Part shown: piece after piece, positions 1-8,577 of the stretch
How the letters are laid out: each line of letters starts with the position of its first letter
How positions within the stretch are numbered: the stretch's first letter is position 1
Source of the DNA: Mesorhizobium sp. INR15
Lineage (GTDB): Bacteria > Pseudomonadota > Alphaproteobacteria > Rhizobiales > Rhizobiaceae
Reading direction: 5' to 3'
NCBI RefSeq assembly: GCF_015500075.1
Contig: NZ_CP045496.1
Coordinates: forward strand, 3,730,001-3,794,000
DNA: 64,000 nt
Translations under genes and position numbers: made by a program
Notes under the pieces: generated by a model
What the model was told of the DNA's origin: nothing
What the model saw: only the letters and a program-made list of their open reading frames with translations
Databases searched by the model: none

Positions 1-75
1 AATGGCCGCATCGGGCGTGACGACTGGGCGCGCCAGGCAGCAGTGCTTGCGCTGGCCGCCAAGGCAAGGAAGTAG
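1..75 (+). CDS. C-terminal end of an unidentified protein (partial)
   Basis: Reading from base 1 gives an open frame of 24 codons ending in TAG at 73-75, with a basic, alanine-rich tail (ending AAKARK). The stop lies nine bases before the next start, so this gene is probably translated in the same operon as the complex I genes. The fragment is too short for me to name; its position suggests the gene that precedes the pentapeptide protein, possibly nuoF or a small accessory gene. Its 5' end is outside the window. Confidence 0.5.
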   Translation, partial: NGRIGRDDWARQAAVLALAAKARK

Positions 76-84
76 GGGGCCGGG

Positions 85-396
85 ATGGAGGTTCACGACA
101 AACGCGATGTTCTTGACGTGCGCCGCGCCGTGGTCGCCAACTCGAATTTTGACGATGTGGACCTGTCGAAGACGCGGTTTCACAACGTGAAGCTGTCGGG
201 GGCGACCATCCTGAACGCCAATCTGAGCAACGCCAAGGTGGAAGACGCGAACCTTTCGAACGCGCACTTCACAGACGTGAACATGAGCAATGTGAAGATA
301 GAAAACGCTGAGGTCGCGGGCATGATGATCAATGGTATCAGGCTCGATGATCTTTTGAAGGCATATGAGACGGCGAAGACCGCCGGGGGCAATTGA
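85..396 (+). CDS. Small pentapeptide-repeat protein inside the nuo operon
   Basis: This 103-residue protein consists almost entirely of pentapeptide repeats. From about residue 19 to 90 the sequence steps in fives with Leu, Phe, Ile, Val or Met at the centre (for example SNFDD, VDLSK, TRFHN, ANLSN), which builds a right-handed quadrilateral beta-helix. There is no signal peptide or membrane segment, so it is cytoplasmic. A purine-rich AGTAGGGGG precedes the start, and its TGA stop overlaps the ATG of nuoG by one base, so it is translationally coupled to complex I. No enzymatic function can be read from the sequence; a role as a scaffold or assembly aid for complex I is inference from position only. 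Confidence 0.85.
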   Translation: MEVHDKRDVLDVRRAVVANSNFDDVDLSKTRFHNVKLSGATILNANLSNAKVEDANLSNAHFTDVNMSNVKIENAEVAGMMINGIRLDDLLKAYETAKTAGGN

Positions 397-2477
397 TGGC
401 AAAGCTCAAGGTCGACGGGAAAGAAATTACTGTACCCGACCACTATACGCTGCTGCAGGCGGCGGAAGATGCGGGTGCGGAAGTGCCGCGTTTCTGCTTC
501 CACGAGCGGTTGTCGATCGCCGGCAACTGCCGCATGTGCCTGATCGAGGTCAAAGGCGGACCGCCGAAGCCGCAGGCATCCTGCGCCATGGGCGTGCGCG
601 ACCTGCGTCCCGGCCCGAATGGCGAGCCGCCGGAAATCTTCACCAACACGCCGATGGTCAAGAAGGCCCGCGAAGGCGTGATGGAATTCCTGCTGATCAA
701 CCATCCGCTGGATTGCCCGATCTGCGACCAGGGCGGCGAATGCGACCTGCAGGACCAGGCGATGGCGTTCGGCGTCGATTCCTCGCGCTACCATGAGAAC
801 AAGCGCGCGGTTGAAGACAAGTATATCGGCCCGCTGGTCAAGACGGTGATGAATCGCTGCATTCACTGCACGCGCTGCGTCCGCTTCACCACCGAGGTAG
901 CCGGCATTTCCGAGCTTGGCCTGATCGGCCGTGGCGAAGACGCCGAGATCACCACCTATCTCGAAAGCGCGATGACCTCGGAGCTGCAGGGCAATGTCAT
1001 TGACCTGTGCCCGGTTGGCGCGCTGACCTCGAAGCCATTCGCCTTCCAGGCGCGGCCTTGGGAATTGACCAAGACCGAATCCATCGACGTGATGGACGCC
1101 GTCGGCTCAGCGATCCGCGTCGATAGCAGAGGCCGCGAAGTCATGCGCATCCTGCCGCGCGTCAACGAAGCGGTGAACGAGGAGTGGATTTCCGACAAGA
1201 CCCGCTTCATCTGGGACGGATTGCGCACGCAGCGCCTCGATCGCCCCTACGTACGCAAGGACGGCAAGCTGGCGCCCGCGACCTGGGCCGAAGCCTTTGC
1301 CGCGATCAAGGACGCGGTGTCGAAGGCAGCACCCGAGAAGATCGGTGCTGTTGCCGGCGATCTCGCCGCCGTCGAGGAAATCTACGCGCTGAAGCTTTTG
1401 ATGGCTTCGCTCGGTTCCAAGAACGTCGACTGCCGCCAGGATGGCGCGGCGCTTGATCCGTCGCTTGGCCGGGCCAGCTATATCTTCAACCCGACCATCG
1501 AGGGTATCGAGCAGGCAGACGCGGTGCTGATCATCGGCGCCAATCCGCGCTTCGAAGCCTCGGTGCTCAACACCCGCATCCGCAAGCGCTGGCGGCTCGG
1601 CAATCTGCCGGTCGGTGTAATCGGCGATATCGGCGACACGCGCTACGACTACGAGCAGCTGGGTGCCGGTCCGGAATCTCTGAAGGATCTGGCGGATGGC
1701 AATGGCAAGTTCTTCCAGGCGCTGAAGAAGGCGACGCATCCGCTGATCATCGTTGGCCAGGGCGCGCTGGCGCGCTCGGATGGCGCGGCGATCCTCGGCC
1801 AGGCGGCGAAGCTCGCCGCTGCCGTCAACGCCGCCCGTGCCGACTGGAACGGCTTTGCGGTGCTGCACAATGCAGCTGGACGCGTCGGCGGCCTCGATGT
1901 CGGCTTCGTGCCGGGCGATGGCGGCAAGAACGTTGCCGGCATGCTGGGCGAGACGGACGTGCTGTTCCTGCTCGGTGCCGACGAGATCGACATGGGCAAG
2001 ACCGGCGGCGCTTTCGTCGTTTATATCGGCACGCATGGCGACCATGGCGCACACCGCGCCAACGTCATCCTGCCGGCGGCCGCCTACACCGAGAAGTCGG
2101 GCACCTATGTCAACACCGAAGGGCGCGTGCAGCAGACCAACCGCGCCGGCTTCGCGCCGGGCGATGCGCGCGAGGACTGGGCGATCCTGCGGGCGCTGTC
2201 GGATGTGCTGGGCAAGAAGCTGCCGTTCGATTCGCTGCCGCAGCTGCGCGCCAAGCTCTACGGGGAATATCCGCATCTCGCCCGCATCGACCAGGTTGCG
2301 GCCGGCAATGCCGATGATGTCGCCAAGGTGGCGAAGCTCGGTGGCAGGCTGAACAAGGGTACGTTCACGTCGCCGGTCAAGGACTTCTACCTGACCAACC
2401 CGATCGCGCGGGCATCGGCCGTGATGGCGGAATGCTCGGCGCTGGCCAAGAGCGGCTTCAAGCAGGCGGCGGAATAA
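396..2477 (+). CDS. nuoG: NADH-quinone oxidoreductase subunit G
   Basis: Peripheral-arm iron-sulfur subunit of respiratory complex I that carries electrons from the NADH module towards quinone. The 693-residue protein shows a 2Fe-2S ferredoxin domain with Cys34, Cys45, Cys48 and Cys63, then the His-Cys3 ligand set of NuoG (His103, Cys107, Cys110, Cys116), then a 4Fe-4S set in NRCIHCTRC and a later CPVGAL. The remainder is the molybdopterin-oxidoreductase-like domain, which in NuoG no longer binds molybdenum. I chose the ATG at 396, which overlaps the preceding stop, over a TTG three bases earlier. It is followed after two bases by nuoH. Confidence 0.97.
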   Translation: MAKLKVDGKEITVPDHYTLLQAAEDAGAEVPRFCFHERLSIAGNCRMCLIEVKGGPPKPQASCAMGVRDLRPGPNGEPPEIFTNTPMVKKAREGVMEFLLINHPLDCPICDQGGECDLQDQAMAFGVDSSRYHENKRAVEDKYIGPLVKTVMNRCIHCTRCVRFTTEVAGISELGLIGRGEDAEITTYLESAMTSELQGNVIDLCPVGALTSKPFAFQARPWELTKTESIDVMDAVGSAIRVDSRGREVMRILPRVNEAVNEEWISDKTRFIWDGLRTQRLDRPYVRKDGKLAPATWAEAFAAIKDAVSKAAPEKIGAVAGDLAAVEEIYALKLLMASLGSKNVDCRQDGAALDPSLGRASYIFNPTIEGIEQADAVLIIGANPRFEASVLNTRIRKRWRLGNLPVGVIGDIGDTRYDYEQLGAGPESLKDLADGNGKFFQALKKATHPLIIVGQGALARSDGAAILGQAAKLAAAVNAARADWNGFAVLHNAAGRVGGLDVGFVPGDGGKNVAGMLGETDVLFLLGADEIDMGKTGGAFVVYIGTHGDHGAHRANVILPAAAYTEKSGTYVNTEGRVQQTNRAGFAPGDAREDWAILRALSDVLGKKLPFDSLPQLRAKLYGEYPHLARIDQVAAGNADDVAKVAKLGGRLNKGTFTSPVKDFYLTNPIARASAVMAECSALAKSGFKQAAE

Positions 2478-2479
2478 GC

Positions 2480-3523
2480 ATGGAAACCTTCTTCTCCTTC
2501 TACGTGCTGCCGGCGCTGATCATTCTTTTGAAGTCGGTCGTGCTGATCGTCGTGCTGCTGCTCTTCGTCGCCTATATTCTCTATGCCGACCGCAAGATCT
2601 GGGCGGCGGTGCAGTTGCGGCGCGGCCCGAACGTGGTCGGCCCGTTCGGCTTGCTGCAGTCCTTCGCCGATCTGCTGAAATTCGTCTTCAAGGAGCCGGT
2701 CATTCCGTCCGGCGCCAACAAAGCCGTGTTCCTCCTTGCGCCGCTGGTGTCGGCGGTGCTGGCGATCTCGGCCTGGGCGGTGATCCCCGTCGACAATGGC
2801 TGGGCCGTCGCCAACGTCAATGTCGGCATCCTCTATGTCTTCGCCATTTCCTCGCTCGAGGTTTACGGCGTGATCATGGGCGGCTGGGCGTCCAATTCGA
2901 AATATCCGTTCCTCGGCGCGCTGCGTTCGGCGGCGCAGATGGTGTCCTATGAAGTCTCGATCGGCTTCGTCATCGTCACCGTGCTGCTCACCGCCGGCTC
3001 GCTCAATCTGACCGATATCGTGCTGTCGCAGCAGGGCGGGATCGGAACCCGGCTTGGCCTGCCAAATACTTTCCTCGACTGGAATTGGCTATGCCTGTTC
3101 CCGATGTTCGTCATCTTCTTCATCTCGGCGCTGGCTGAAACCAACCGTCCGCCGTTCGATCTGGTCGAGGCCGAATCGGAACTCGTCGCCGGCCACATGG
3201 TCGAATATTCGTCGACGGCATTCCTGCTGTTCTTCCTCGGTGAATATGTCGCCATCGTCCTGATGTGCGCGCTGGCGACCATCCTGTTCCTTGGCGGCTG
3301 GCTGCCTCCGTTCGACTTCGCGCCGTTCACCTGGGTGCCCGGCGTGATCTGGTTCGTGCTCAAGGTCTGTGTCATGTTCTTCGGCATTTCCATAGTGAAG
3401 GCATTCGTGCCGCGCTACCGCTACGACCAGTTGATGCGTCTTGGCTGGAAAGTGTTCCTGCCGATCTCGCTGTTCATGGTGGTGGCCACCGCCGCCGTCC
3501 TCAAAATCACGGGGTTTGCGTGA
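2480..3523 (+). CDS. nuoH: NADH-quinone oxidoreductase subunit H
   Basis: Membrane subunit of complex I that forms much of the quinone-binding cavity at the junction with the peripheral arm. The 347-residue product has about eight hydrophobic segments and the conserved family blocks ADRKIWAAVQLRRGPN near the N terminus and AETNRPPFDLVEAESELVAG in the loop after the central helices, both hallmarks of NuoH/ND1. The ATG at 2480 directly follows the nuoG stop. The gene overlaps the next start by one base (TGATG), consistent with coupled translation in the operon. Confidence 0.97.
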   Translation: METFFSFYVLPALIILLKSVVLIVVLLLFVAYILYADRKIWAAVQLRRGPNVVGPFGLLQSFADLLKFVFKEPVIPSGANKAVFLLAPLVSAVLAISAWAVIPVDNGWAVANVNVGILYVFAISSLEVYGVIMGGWASNSKYPFLGALRSAAQMVSYEVSIGFVIVTVLLTAGSLNLTDIVLSQQGGIGTRLGLPNTFLDWNWLCLFPMFVIFFISALAETNRPPFDLVEAESELVAGHMVEYSSTAFLLFFLGEYVAIVLMCALATILFLGGWLPPFDFAPFTWVPGVIWFVLKVCVMFFGISIVKAFVPRYRYDQLMRLGWKVFLPISLFMVVATAAVLKITGFA

Positions 3524-4014
3524 TGTCCGCTCTTTCTCAAGCCGCCAAGTCGCTACTGCTGCAGGATTTCGTCAGCGCCTTCTTCCTGTCGATGCGCCAG
3601 TTCTTCGCGCCGAAGGAGACGATCAACTATCCGCACGAGAAAGGGCCGACCAGCCCGCGTTTCCGTGGCGAGCACGCGCTGCGCCGCTATCCCAATGGCG
3701 AAGAGCGCTGCATCGCCTGCAAGCTGTGCGAAGCGATCTGCCCGGCACAGGCGATCACCATCGAGGCTGGACCGCGCCGCAATGACGGCACGCGCCGCAC
3801 CGTGCGCTACGACATCGATATGGTGAAGTGCATCTATTGCGGCTTCTGCCAGGAAGCCTGCCCGGTCGACGCCATCGTCGAGGGGCCGAATTTCGAGTTC
3901 GCGACGGAGACGCGCGAGGAACTTTACTACGACAAGGACAGGCTGTTGGCGAATGGCGACCGGTGGGAGCGCGAACTGGCGCGCAACATCTCGCTGGACT
4001 CGCCCTATCGCTGA
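3523..4014 (+). CDS. nuoI: NADH-quinone oxidoreductase subunit I
   Basis: Iron-sulfur subunit of complex I carrying the two tetranuclear clusters N6a and N6b that relay electrons to the last cluster before quinone. The 163-residue protein has two classical ferredoxin motifs: Cys63, Cys66, Cys69 with Cys73, and Cys103, Cys106, Cys109 with Cys113, each ending CP. The start at 3523 is the ATG overlapping the nuoH stop, giving the usual N terminus (MSALSQAAKSLLLQDF) that packs against the membrane arm. It is followed by the only long spacer in the nuo block. Confidence 0.97.
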   Translation: MSALSQAAKSLLLQDFVSAFFLSMRQFFAPKETINYPHEKGPTSPRFRGEHALRRYPNGEERCIACKLCEAICPAQAITIEAGPRRNDGTRRTVRYDIDMVKCIYCGFCQEACPVDAIVEGPNFEFATETREELYYDKDRLLANGDRWERELARNISLDSPYR

Positions 4015-4138
4015 TATTTGACGCATGGACGGGGCGAGGGGCCTCGTCTAAGGACAACGCGGCTTCGGCACCGGAGGCGGAACGAAGCCAGAGAACGGAC
4101 AGACGAATGTCGGTCCGACAGGAACCCGGGGGAACCCC
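4015..4138 (+). other. Spacer between nuoI and nuoJ with two possible hairpins
   Basis: This 124-base stretch carries no credible gene, while the other nuo junctions are 0 to 18 bases. It contains a seven-base inverted repeat, GGCTTCG at 4061-4067 and CGAAGCC at 4083-4089, and a small GC hairpin around GAGGGGCCTC at 4036-4045. There is no T run, so these are not intrinsic terminators. They could mark RNA processing or stabilise one part of the transcript; that is inference. Confidence 0.4.
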
Positions 4139-4759
4139 ATGTTGAGTGGACTAGAGGCGGCCTTTTTCTACCTCTTCGCCTTTGTCGCCGTGGCATCGGC
4201 GTTCATGGTCATTTCGTCGCGCAACCCCGTGCATTCGGTGCTGTTCCTGATTCTGACCTTCTTCAACGCCGCCGGCCTGTTCATGCTGACCGGGGCCGAG
4301 TTCCTGGCGATGATCCTGCTCGTCGTCTATGTCGGCGCGGTCATGGTGCTGTTCCTGTTCGTCGTCATGATGCTCGACGTCGATTTCGCCGAACTGAAGA
4401 GCGGCGCTCTGCAATACGCGCCGATCGGCGCGCTGGTCGGGCTGATCCTTGCGGCGGAGCTGATCGTCGTGCTCGGCGGCTATACATTCGCGCCGCGGCT
4501 GGCCTCCACGGTCTCCAAGCCAATTCCGGATCTCGCCACGCGGACAAATACGGCTGCACTCGGCGACATCCTCTATACCGACTACCTCTACTACTTCCAG
4601 ATTTCGGGCCTCATCCTGCTGGTCGCCATGATCGGCGCCATCGTGCTGACGCTGCGCCACAAGGAAGGGGTCAAGCGGCAGTCGATCGCAGCCCAGGTCG
4701 GCCGCACGCCGGCGACAGGCATGGAAATCCGCAAGGTCAAATCGGGCGAGGGTCTCTGA
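4139..4759 (+). CDS. nuoJ: NADH-quinone oxidoreductase subunit J
   Basis: Membrane subunit of complex I from the proton-translocating arm. The 206-residue product has five hydrophobic segments; the third contains the conserved LVVYVGAVMVLFLFVVMML stretch with the pi-bulge glycine region typical of NuoJ/ND6. The start is preceded by GGGGGAACCCC. It lies one base before nuoK. The tail after the last helix (about residue 180 onward) is polar and cytoplasmic, as in rhizobial homologues. Confidence 0.96.
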   Translation: MLSGLEAAFFYLFAFVAVASAFMVISSRNPVHSVLFLILTFFNAAGLFMLTGAEFLAMILLVVYVGAVMVLFLFVVMMLDVDFAELKSGALQYAPIGALVGLILAAELIVVLGGYTFAPRLASTVSKPIPDLATRTNTAALGDILYTDYLYYFQISGLILLVAMIGAIVLTLRHKEGVKRQSIAAQVGRTPATGMEIRKVKSGEGL

Positions 4760-4760
4760 A

Positions 4761-5069
4761 ATGGTCGTCGGCATCGCGCACTACCTGACCGTATCGGCAA
4801 TCCTGTTCACGCTCGGCGTGTTCGGCATCTTCCTGAACCGCAAGAACGTCATCGTCATCCTGATGTCGGTCGAGCTGATCCTGCTTGCGGTCAACATCAA
4901 TTTCGTCGCCTTCTCGGCGGCGCTCGGCGATCTGGTCGGCCAGGTGTTCGCACTGTTCGTGCTGACGGTCGCGGCGGCTGAAGCCGCCATCGGACTTGCC
5001 ATCCTCGTCGTCTTCTTCCGCAACCGCGGCTCGATCGCGGTCGAAGACGTGAACATGATGAAGGGTTGA
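4761..5069 (+). CDS. nuoK: NADH-quinone oxidoreductase subunit K
   Basis: Small membrane subunit of complex I related to MrpC. The 102-residue product has three transmembrane helices and the two conserved membrane glutamates needed for proton translocation, one in MSVELILLAVNINFVAF and one in VAAAEAAIGLAILVVFFR. Length matches the family (about 100). It starts one base after the nuoJ stop and is followed by nuoL. Confidence 0.97.
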   Translation: MVVGIAHYLTVSAILFTLGVFGIFLNRKNVIVILMSVELILLAVNINFVAFSAALGDLVGQVFALFVLTVAAAEAAIGLAILVVFFRNRGSIAVEDVNMMKG

Positions 5070-5080
5070 CGGGAACCACC

Positions 5081-7054
5081 ATGTATCAGGCCATCGTCTT
5101 CCTTCCACTGCTCGGCTTCCTGATCGTCGGCCTGTTCGGCACGTCGCTCGGCGCCAAGGCGTCCGAATACATCACCTCGGGTTTCCTGGTGATTTCGGCC
5201 GTGCTGTCGTGGGTCGCTTTCTTCACTATCGGCTTCGGCCATGGTGAAGTGTTCACCGTGCCGGTGCTGCGCTGGATTCAGTCCGGCGGGCTGGAGGCAT
5301 CCTGGGCGCTCAGGATCGACACGCTGACGGTGGTGATGCTGGTGGTGGTCAACACCGTGTCGGCTTTGGTTCACATCTATTCGATCGGCTACATGCACCA
5401 CGATCCGAACCGGCCGCGCTTCTTTGCCTATCTGTCGCTGTTCACCTTCGCCATGCTGATGCTGGTGACGGCGGACAACCTAGTGCAGATGTTCTTCGGC
5501 TGGGAAGGGGTGGGCCTCGCGTCCTACCTGCTGATCGGTTTCTGGTACAAGAAGCCGTCGGCCAATGCCGCGGCCATCAAGGCCTTCGTCGTCAACCGCG
5601 TCGGCGATTTCGGCTTCGCGCTCGGCATCTTCGGCGTCTTCGTGCTGTTCGGTTCGGTCAACCTCGGCACCATCTTCGCCAACGCGGCGACCTACATTCC
5701 AGCTGAAGGCGCGCCGCAGGGCGCCGCCGTGCTGACCTTCCTCGGCCATGCGCTCGACAAGCAGGCGGCAATGACCATCGTCTGCCTGCTGCTGTTCATG
5801 GGCGCCATGGGCAAGTCGGCGCAGGTGCCGCTGCACACCTGGCTGCCGGATGCCATGGAAGGCCCGACACCGGTTTCCGCGCTCATCCATGCCGCTACCA
5901 TGGTGACGGCTGGCGTGTTCATGCTGGCGCGTCTGTCGCCGCTGTTCGAGCTGTCGCATTCGGCACTGACCGTGGTCACTTTTATCGGCGCCTTCACCGC
6001 CTTCTTCGCGGCAACGGTCGGCCTGGTCCAGAACGACATCAAGCGCGTCATCGCCTATTCGACCTGTTCGCAGCTCGGCTACATGTTCGTGGCGCTCGGC
6101 GTCGGCGCCTATGGCGCGGCGATCTTCCACCTGTTCACGCATGCCTTCTTCAAGGCGCTGCTGTTCCTCGGCTCGGGCTCGGTCATCCATGCCGTGTCCG
6201 ACGAGCAGGACATGCGCAAGATGGGCGGCCTGCGCAAGCTGATCCCCACCACCTACTGGATGATGGTGATCGGCACGGTGGCGCTGACCGGTCTCGGCAT
6301 TCCGGCAACCATCATCGGCACCGCCGGCTTCTTCTCCAAGGATGCGATCATCGAGAGCGCTTTTGCCGGCCACAATTCGATGGCGGGTTTCGCCTTCGTG
6401 ATGCTGGTCATTGCCGCCTGCTTCACCTCCTTCTATTCATGGCGGCTGATCTTCATGACTTTCCACGGCAAGCCAAGGGCGAGCCATGATGTCATGCATC
6501 ACGTCCATGAATCGCCGCCGGTCATGCTGGTGCCGCTGTTCATCCTGGCAGCGGGCGCGCTGTTTGCCGGCGTGATGTTCCACGGCTCGTTCATAGGCGA
6601 AGGCTATGCGGAATTCTGGAAGGCATCGCTGTTCACGCTGCCGGACAATCACATCCTGCACGAGATCCACGAACTGCCGCTGTGGGTCGAGCTGTCACCC
6701 TTCATCGCCATGGTGCTCGGCTTCGCGCTGGCCTGGAAGTTCTACATCCGCTCGCCGGAAATGCCCGTCAATCTCGCCGCGCGGCATCGCGGGCTCTATG
6801 CCTTCCTGCTCAACAAGTGGTATTTCGACGAGCTTTACGACTTCCTGTTCGTGGGGCCGGCCAAGCGCCTTGGCAGCTTCCTGTGGAAGACAGGCGACGG
6901 CACCATCATTGACGGCCTTGGCCCTGACGGCATTTCGGCGCGCGTCGTCGATGTCACCAACCGCGTCGTCAAGCTGCAGACTGGCTACCTCTACCATTAT
7001 GCCTTCGCGATGCTGATCGGCGTTGCCGCACTCGTCACCTGGATGATGCTCTGA
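5081..7054 (+). CDS. nuoL: NADH-quinone oxidoreductase subunit L
   Basis: Largest antiporter-like subunit at the distal end of the complex I membrane arm, with the long lateral helix. The 657-residue product contains the proton-channel motif region FFGWEGVGLASYLLIGFWY and the second block AMGKSAQVPLHTWLPDAMEG followed by TPVSALIHAATMVTAGVF, diagnostic for the NuoL/MrpA family. I chose the ATG at 5081 because a TTG at 5066 would overlap the nuoK stop. The gene overlaps nuoM by one base. Confidence 0.97.
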   Translation: MYQAIVFLPLLGFLIVGLFGTSLGAKASEYITSGFLVISAVLSWVAFFTIGFGHGEVFTVPVLRWIQSGGLEASWALRIDTLTVVMLVVVNTVSALVHIYSIGYMHHDPNRPRFFAYLSLFTFAMLMLVTADNLVQMFFGWEGVGLASYLLIGFWYKKPSANAAAIKAFVVNRVGDFGFALGIFGVFVLFGSVNLGTIFANAATYIPAEGAPQGAAVLTFLGHALDKQAAMTIVCLLLFMGAMGKSAQVPLHTWLPDAMEGPTPVSALIHAATMVTAGVFMLARLSPLFELSHSALTVVTFIGAFTAFFAATVGLVQNDIKRVIAYSTCSQLGYMFVALGVGAYGAAIFHLFTHAFFKALLFLGSGSVIHAVSDEQDMRKMGGLRKLIPTTYWMMVIGTVALTGLGIPATIIGTAGFFSKDAIIESAFAGHNSMAGFAFVMLVIAACFTSFYSWRLIFMTFHGKPRASHDVMHHVHESPPVMLVPLFILAAGALFAGVMFHGSFIGEGYAEFWKASLFTLPDNHILHEIHELPLWVELSPFIAMVLGFALAWKFYIRSPEMPVNLAARHRGLYAFLLNKWYFDELYDFLFVGPAKRLGSFLWKTGDGTIIDGLGPDGISARVVDVTNRVVKLQTGYLYHYAFAMLIGVAALVTWMML

Positions 7055-8559
7055 TGACCGCCTGGCCCATTCTGTCGCTGGTCACCTTCCTGCCGCTGGT
7101 TGGTGTGCTGCTCATCCTGTTCATCAACGATGACAGCGATAACGCCCGCCGCAACATCCGCGCCATCGCGCTGTTGACGACGACGGTCACCTTCATCATC
7201 TCGCTGTTCATCTGGACCGGCTTCGACAATTCGCAGGCCGGCTTCCAGTTCGTCGAGAAATTCGCCTGGCTCGACTCCGGCATTTCCTACCATATGGGCG
7301 TCGACGGCATTTCGATGCTGTTCGTGATCCTGACGACATTCCTGATGCCGCTCTGCATCCTGGCGTCGTGGGAATCGATCGAGAAGCGCGTCAAAGCCTA
7401 CATGATCGCCTTCCTGCTGCTGGAAACGCTGATGATCGGCGTGTTCTGCGCGCTGGATATCGTGCTGTTCTACGTCTTCTTCGAAGCCGGCCTGATCCCG
7501 ATGTTCATCATCATCGGCGTCTGGGGCGGCAAGCGGCGCGTCTATGCCTCGTTCAAGTTCTTCCTCTATACGCTCGCCGGCTCGGTGCTGATGCTGCTCG
7601 CCATCATGGCGATGTTCTACCAGTCCGGCACCACGGACATCCCGACGCTTCTGACGCATAATTTCCCTGCCAACATGCAGACCTGGTTATGGCTGGCATT
7701 CTTCGCTTCCTTCGCGGTGAAGATGCCGATGTGGCCGGTGCACACCTGGCTGCCCGATGCGCACGTCGAGGCGCCGACGGCAGGCTCGGTCATCCTGGCC
7801 GGCATCCTGTTGAAAATGGGCGGATACGGCTTCCTGCGCTTCTCGCTGCCGATGTTCCCGCTGGCGTCGGAAATGTTCGCGCCGCTGGTCTTCGCGCTCT
7901 CCGTCGTCGCCATCATCTACACCTCGCTGGTGGCGCTGATGCAGGAGGACATGAAGAAGCTGATCGCCTATTCGTCGGTCGCTCACATGGGCTTCGTCAC
8001 CATGGGCATTTTCGCGATGAACCAGGAAGGCGTGCAGGGCGCCATCTTCCAGATGCTCAGCCACGGCCTCGTCTCCGGCGCGCTGTTCCTGTGCGTCGGT
8101 GTCATCTACGACCGCATGCACACACGTGAGATCGCGGCCTATGGCGGCCTCGTCAACAACATGCCGAAATACGCCACCGTGTTCCTGATCTTCACCATGG
8201 CCAATGTCGGCTTGCCCGGCACCAGCGGGTTCGTCGGCGAGTTCCTGACCATGCTCGGCGTATTCAGGGTCAATACCTGGGTGGCGTTCTTCGCCGCCAC
8301 CGGCGTCATCCTGTCGGCCGCCTACGCGCTCTGGCTCTACCGCCGGGTGATCTTCGGGGCGCTGACCAAGGAAAGCCTGAAGGGCCTGCTGGATCTGTCG
8401 CCGCGCGAGAAGGTCATCATCTACCCGCTGGTGGTTCTGGTCATCTTCTTCGGCGTCTATCCCGCCCCGGTCTTCGATGCGACGGCCGAATCGGTCAAGT
8501 CGCTCGTCACCAATGTCACTGCATCCATCGGCGCCGCGCAGACCGCGGCGGCGAATTAA
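7054..8559 (+). CDS. nuoM: NADH-quinone oxidoreductase subunit M
   Basis: Antiporter-like proton-pumping subunit of complex I. The 501-residue product shows the family blocks VLFYVFFEAGLIPMFIIIG with the conserved channel glutamate and KMPMWPVHTWLPDAHVEAP with the conserved lysine, then AGILLKMGGYG. Fourteen hydrophobic segments are plausible. Its ATG overlaps the nuoL stop (TGATG). It is followed after 18 bases by nuoN. Confidence 0.97.
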   Translation: MTAWPILSLVTFLPLVGVLLILFINDDSDNARRNIRAIALLTTTVTFIISLFIWTGFDNSQAGFQFVEKFAWLDSGISYHMGVDGISMLFVILTTFLMPLCILASWESIEKRVKAYMIAFLLLETLMIGVFCALDIVLFYVFFEAGLIPMFIIIGVWGGKRRVYASFKFFLYTLAGSVLMLLAIMAMFYQSGTTDIPTLLTHNFPANMQTWLWLAFFASFAVKMPMWPVHTWLPDAHVEAPTAGSVILAGILLKMGGYGFLRFSLPMFPLASEMFAPLVFALSVVAIIYTSLVALMQEDMKKLIAYSSVAHMGFVTMGIFAMNQEGVQGAIFQMLSHGLVSGALFLCVGVIYDRMHTREIAAYGGLVNNMPKYATVFLIFTMANVGLPGTSGFVGEFLTMLGVFRVNTWVAFFAATGVILSAAYALWLYRRVIFGALTKESLKGLLDLSPREKVIIYPLVVLVIFFGVYPAPVFDATAESVKSLVTNVTASIGAAQTAAAN

Positions 8560-8577
8560 CCAAGGGTTTTGCGAATC

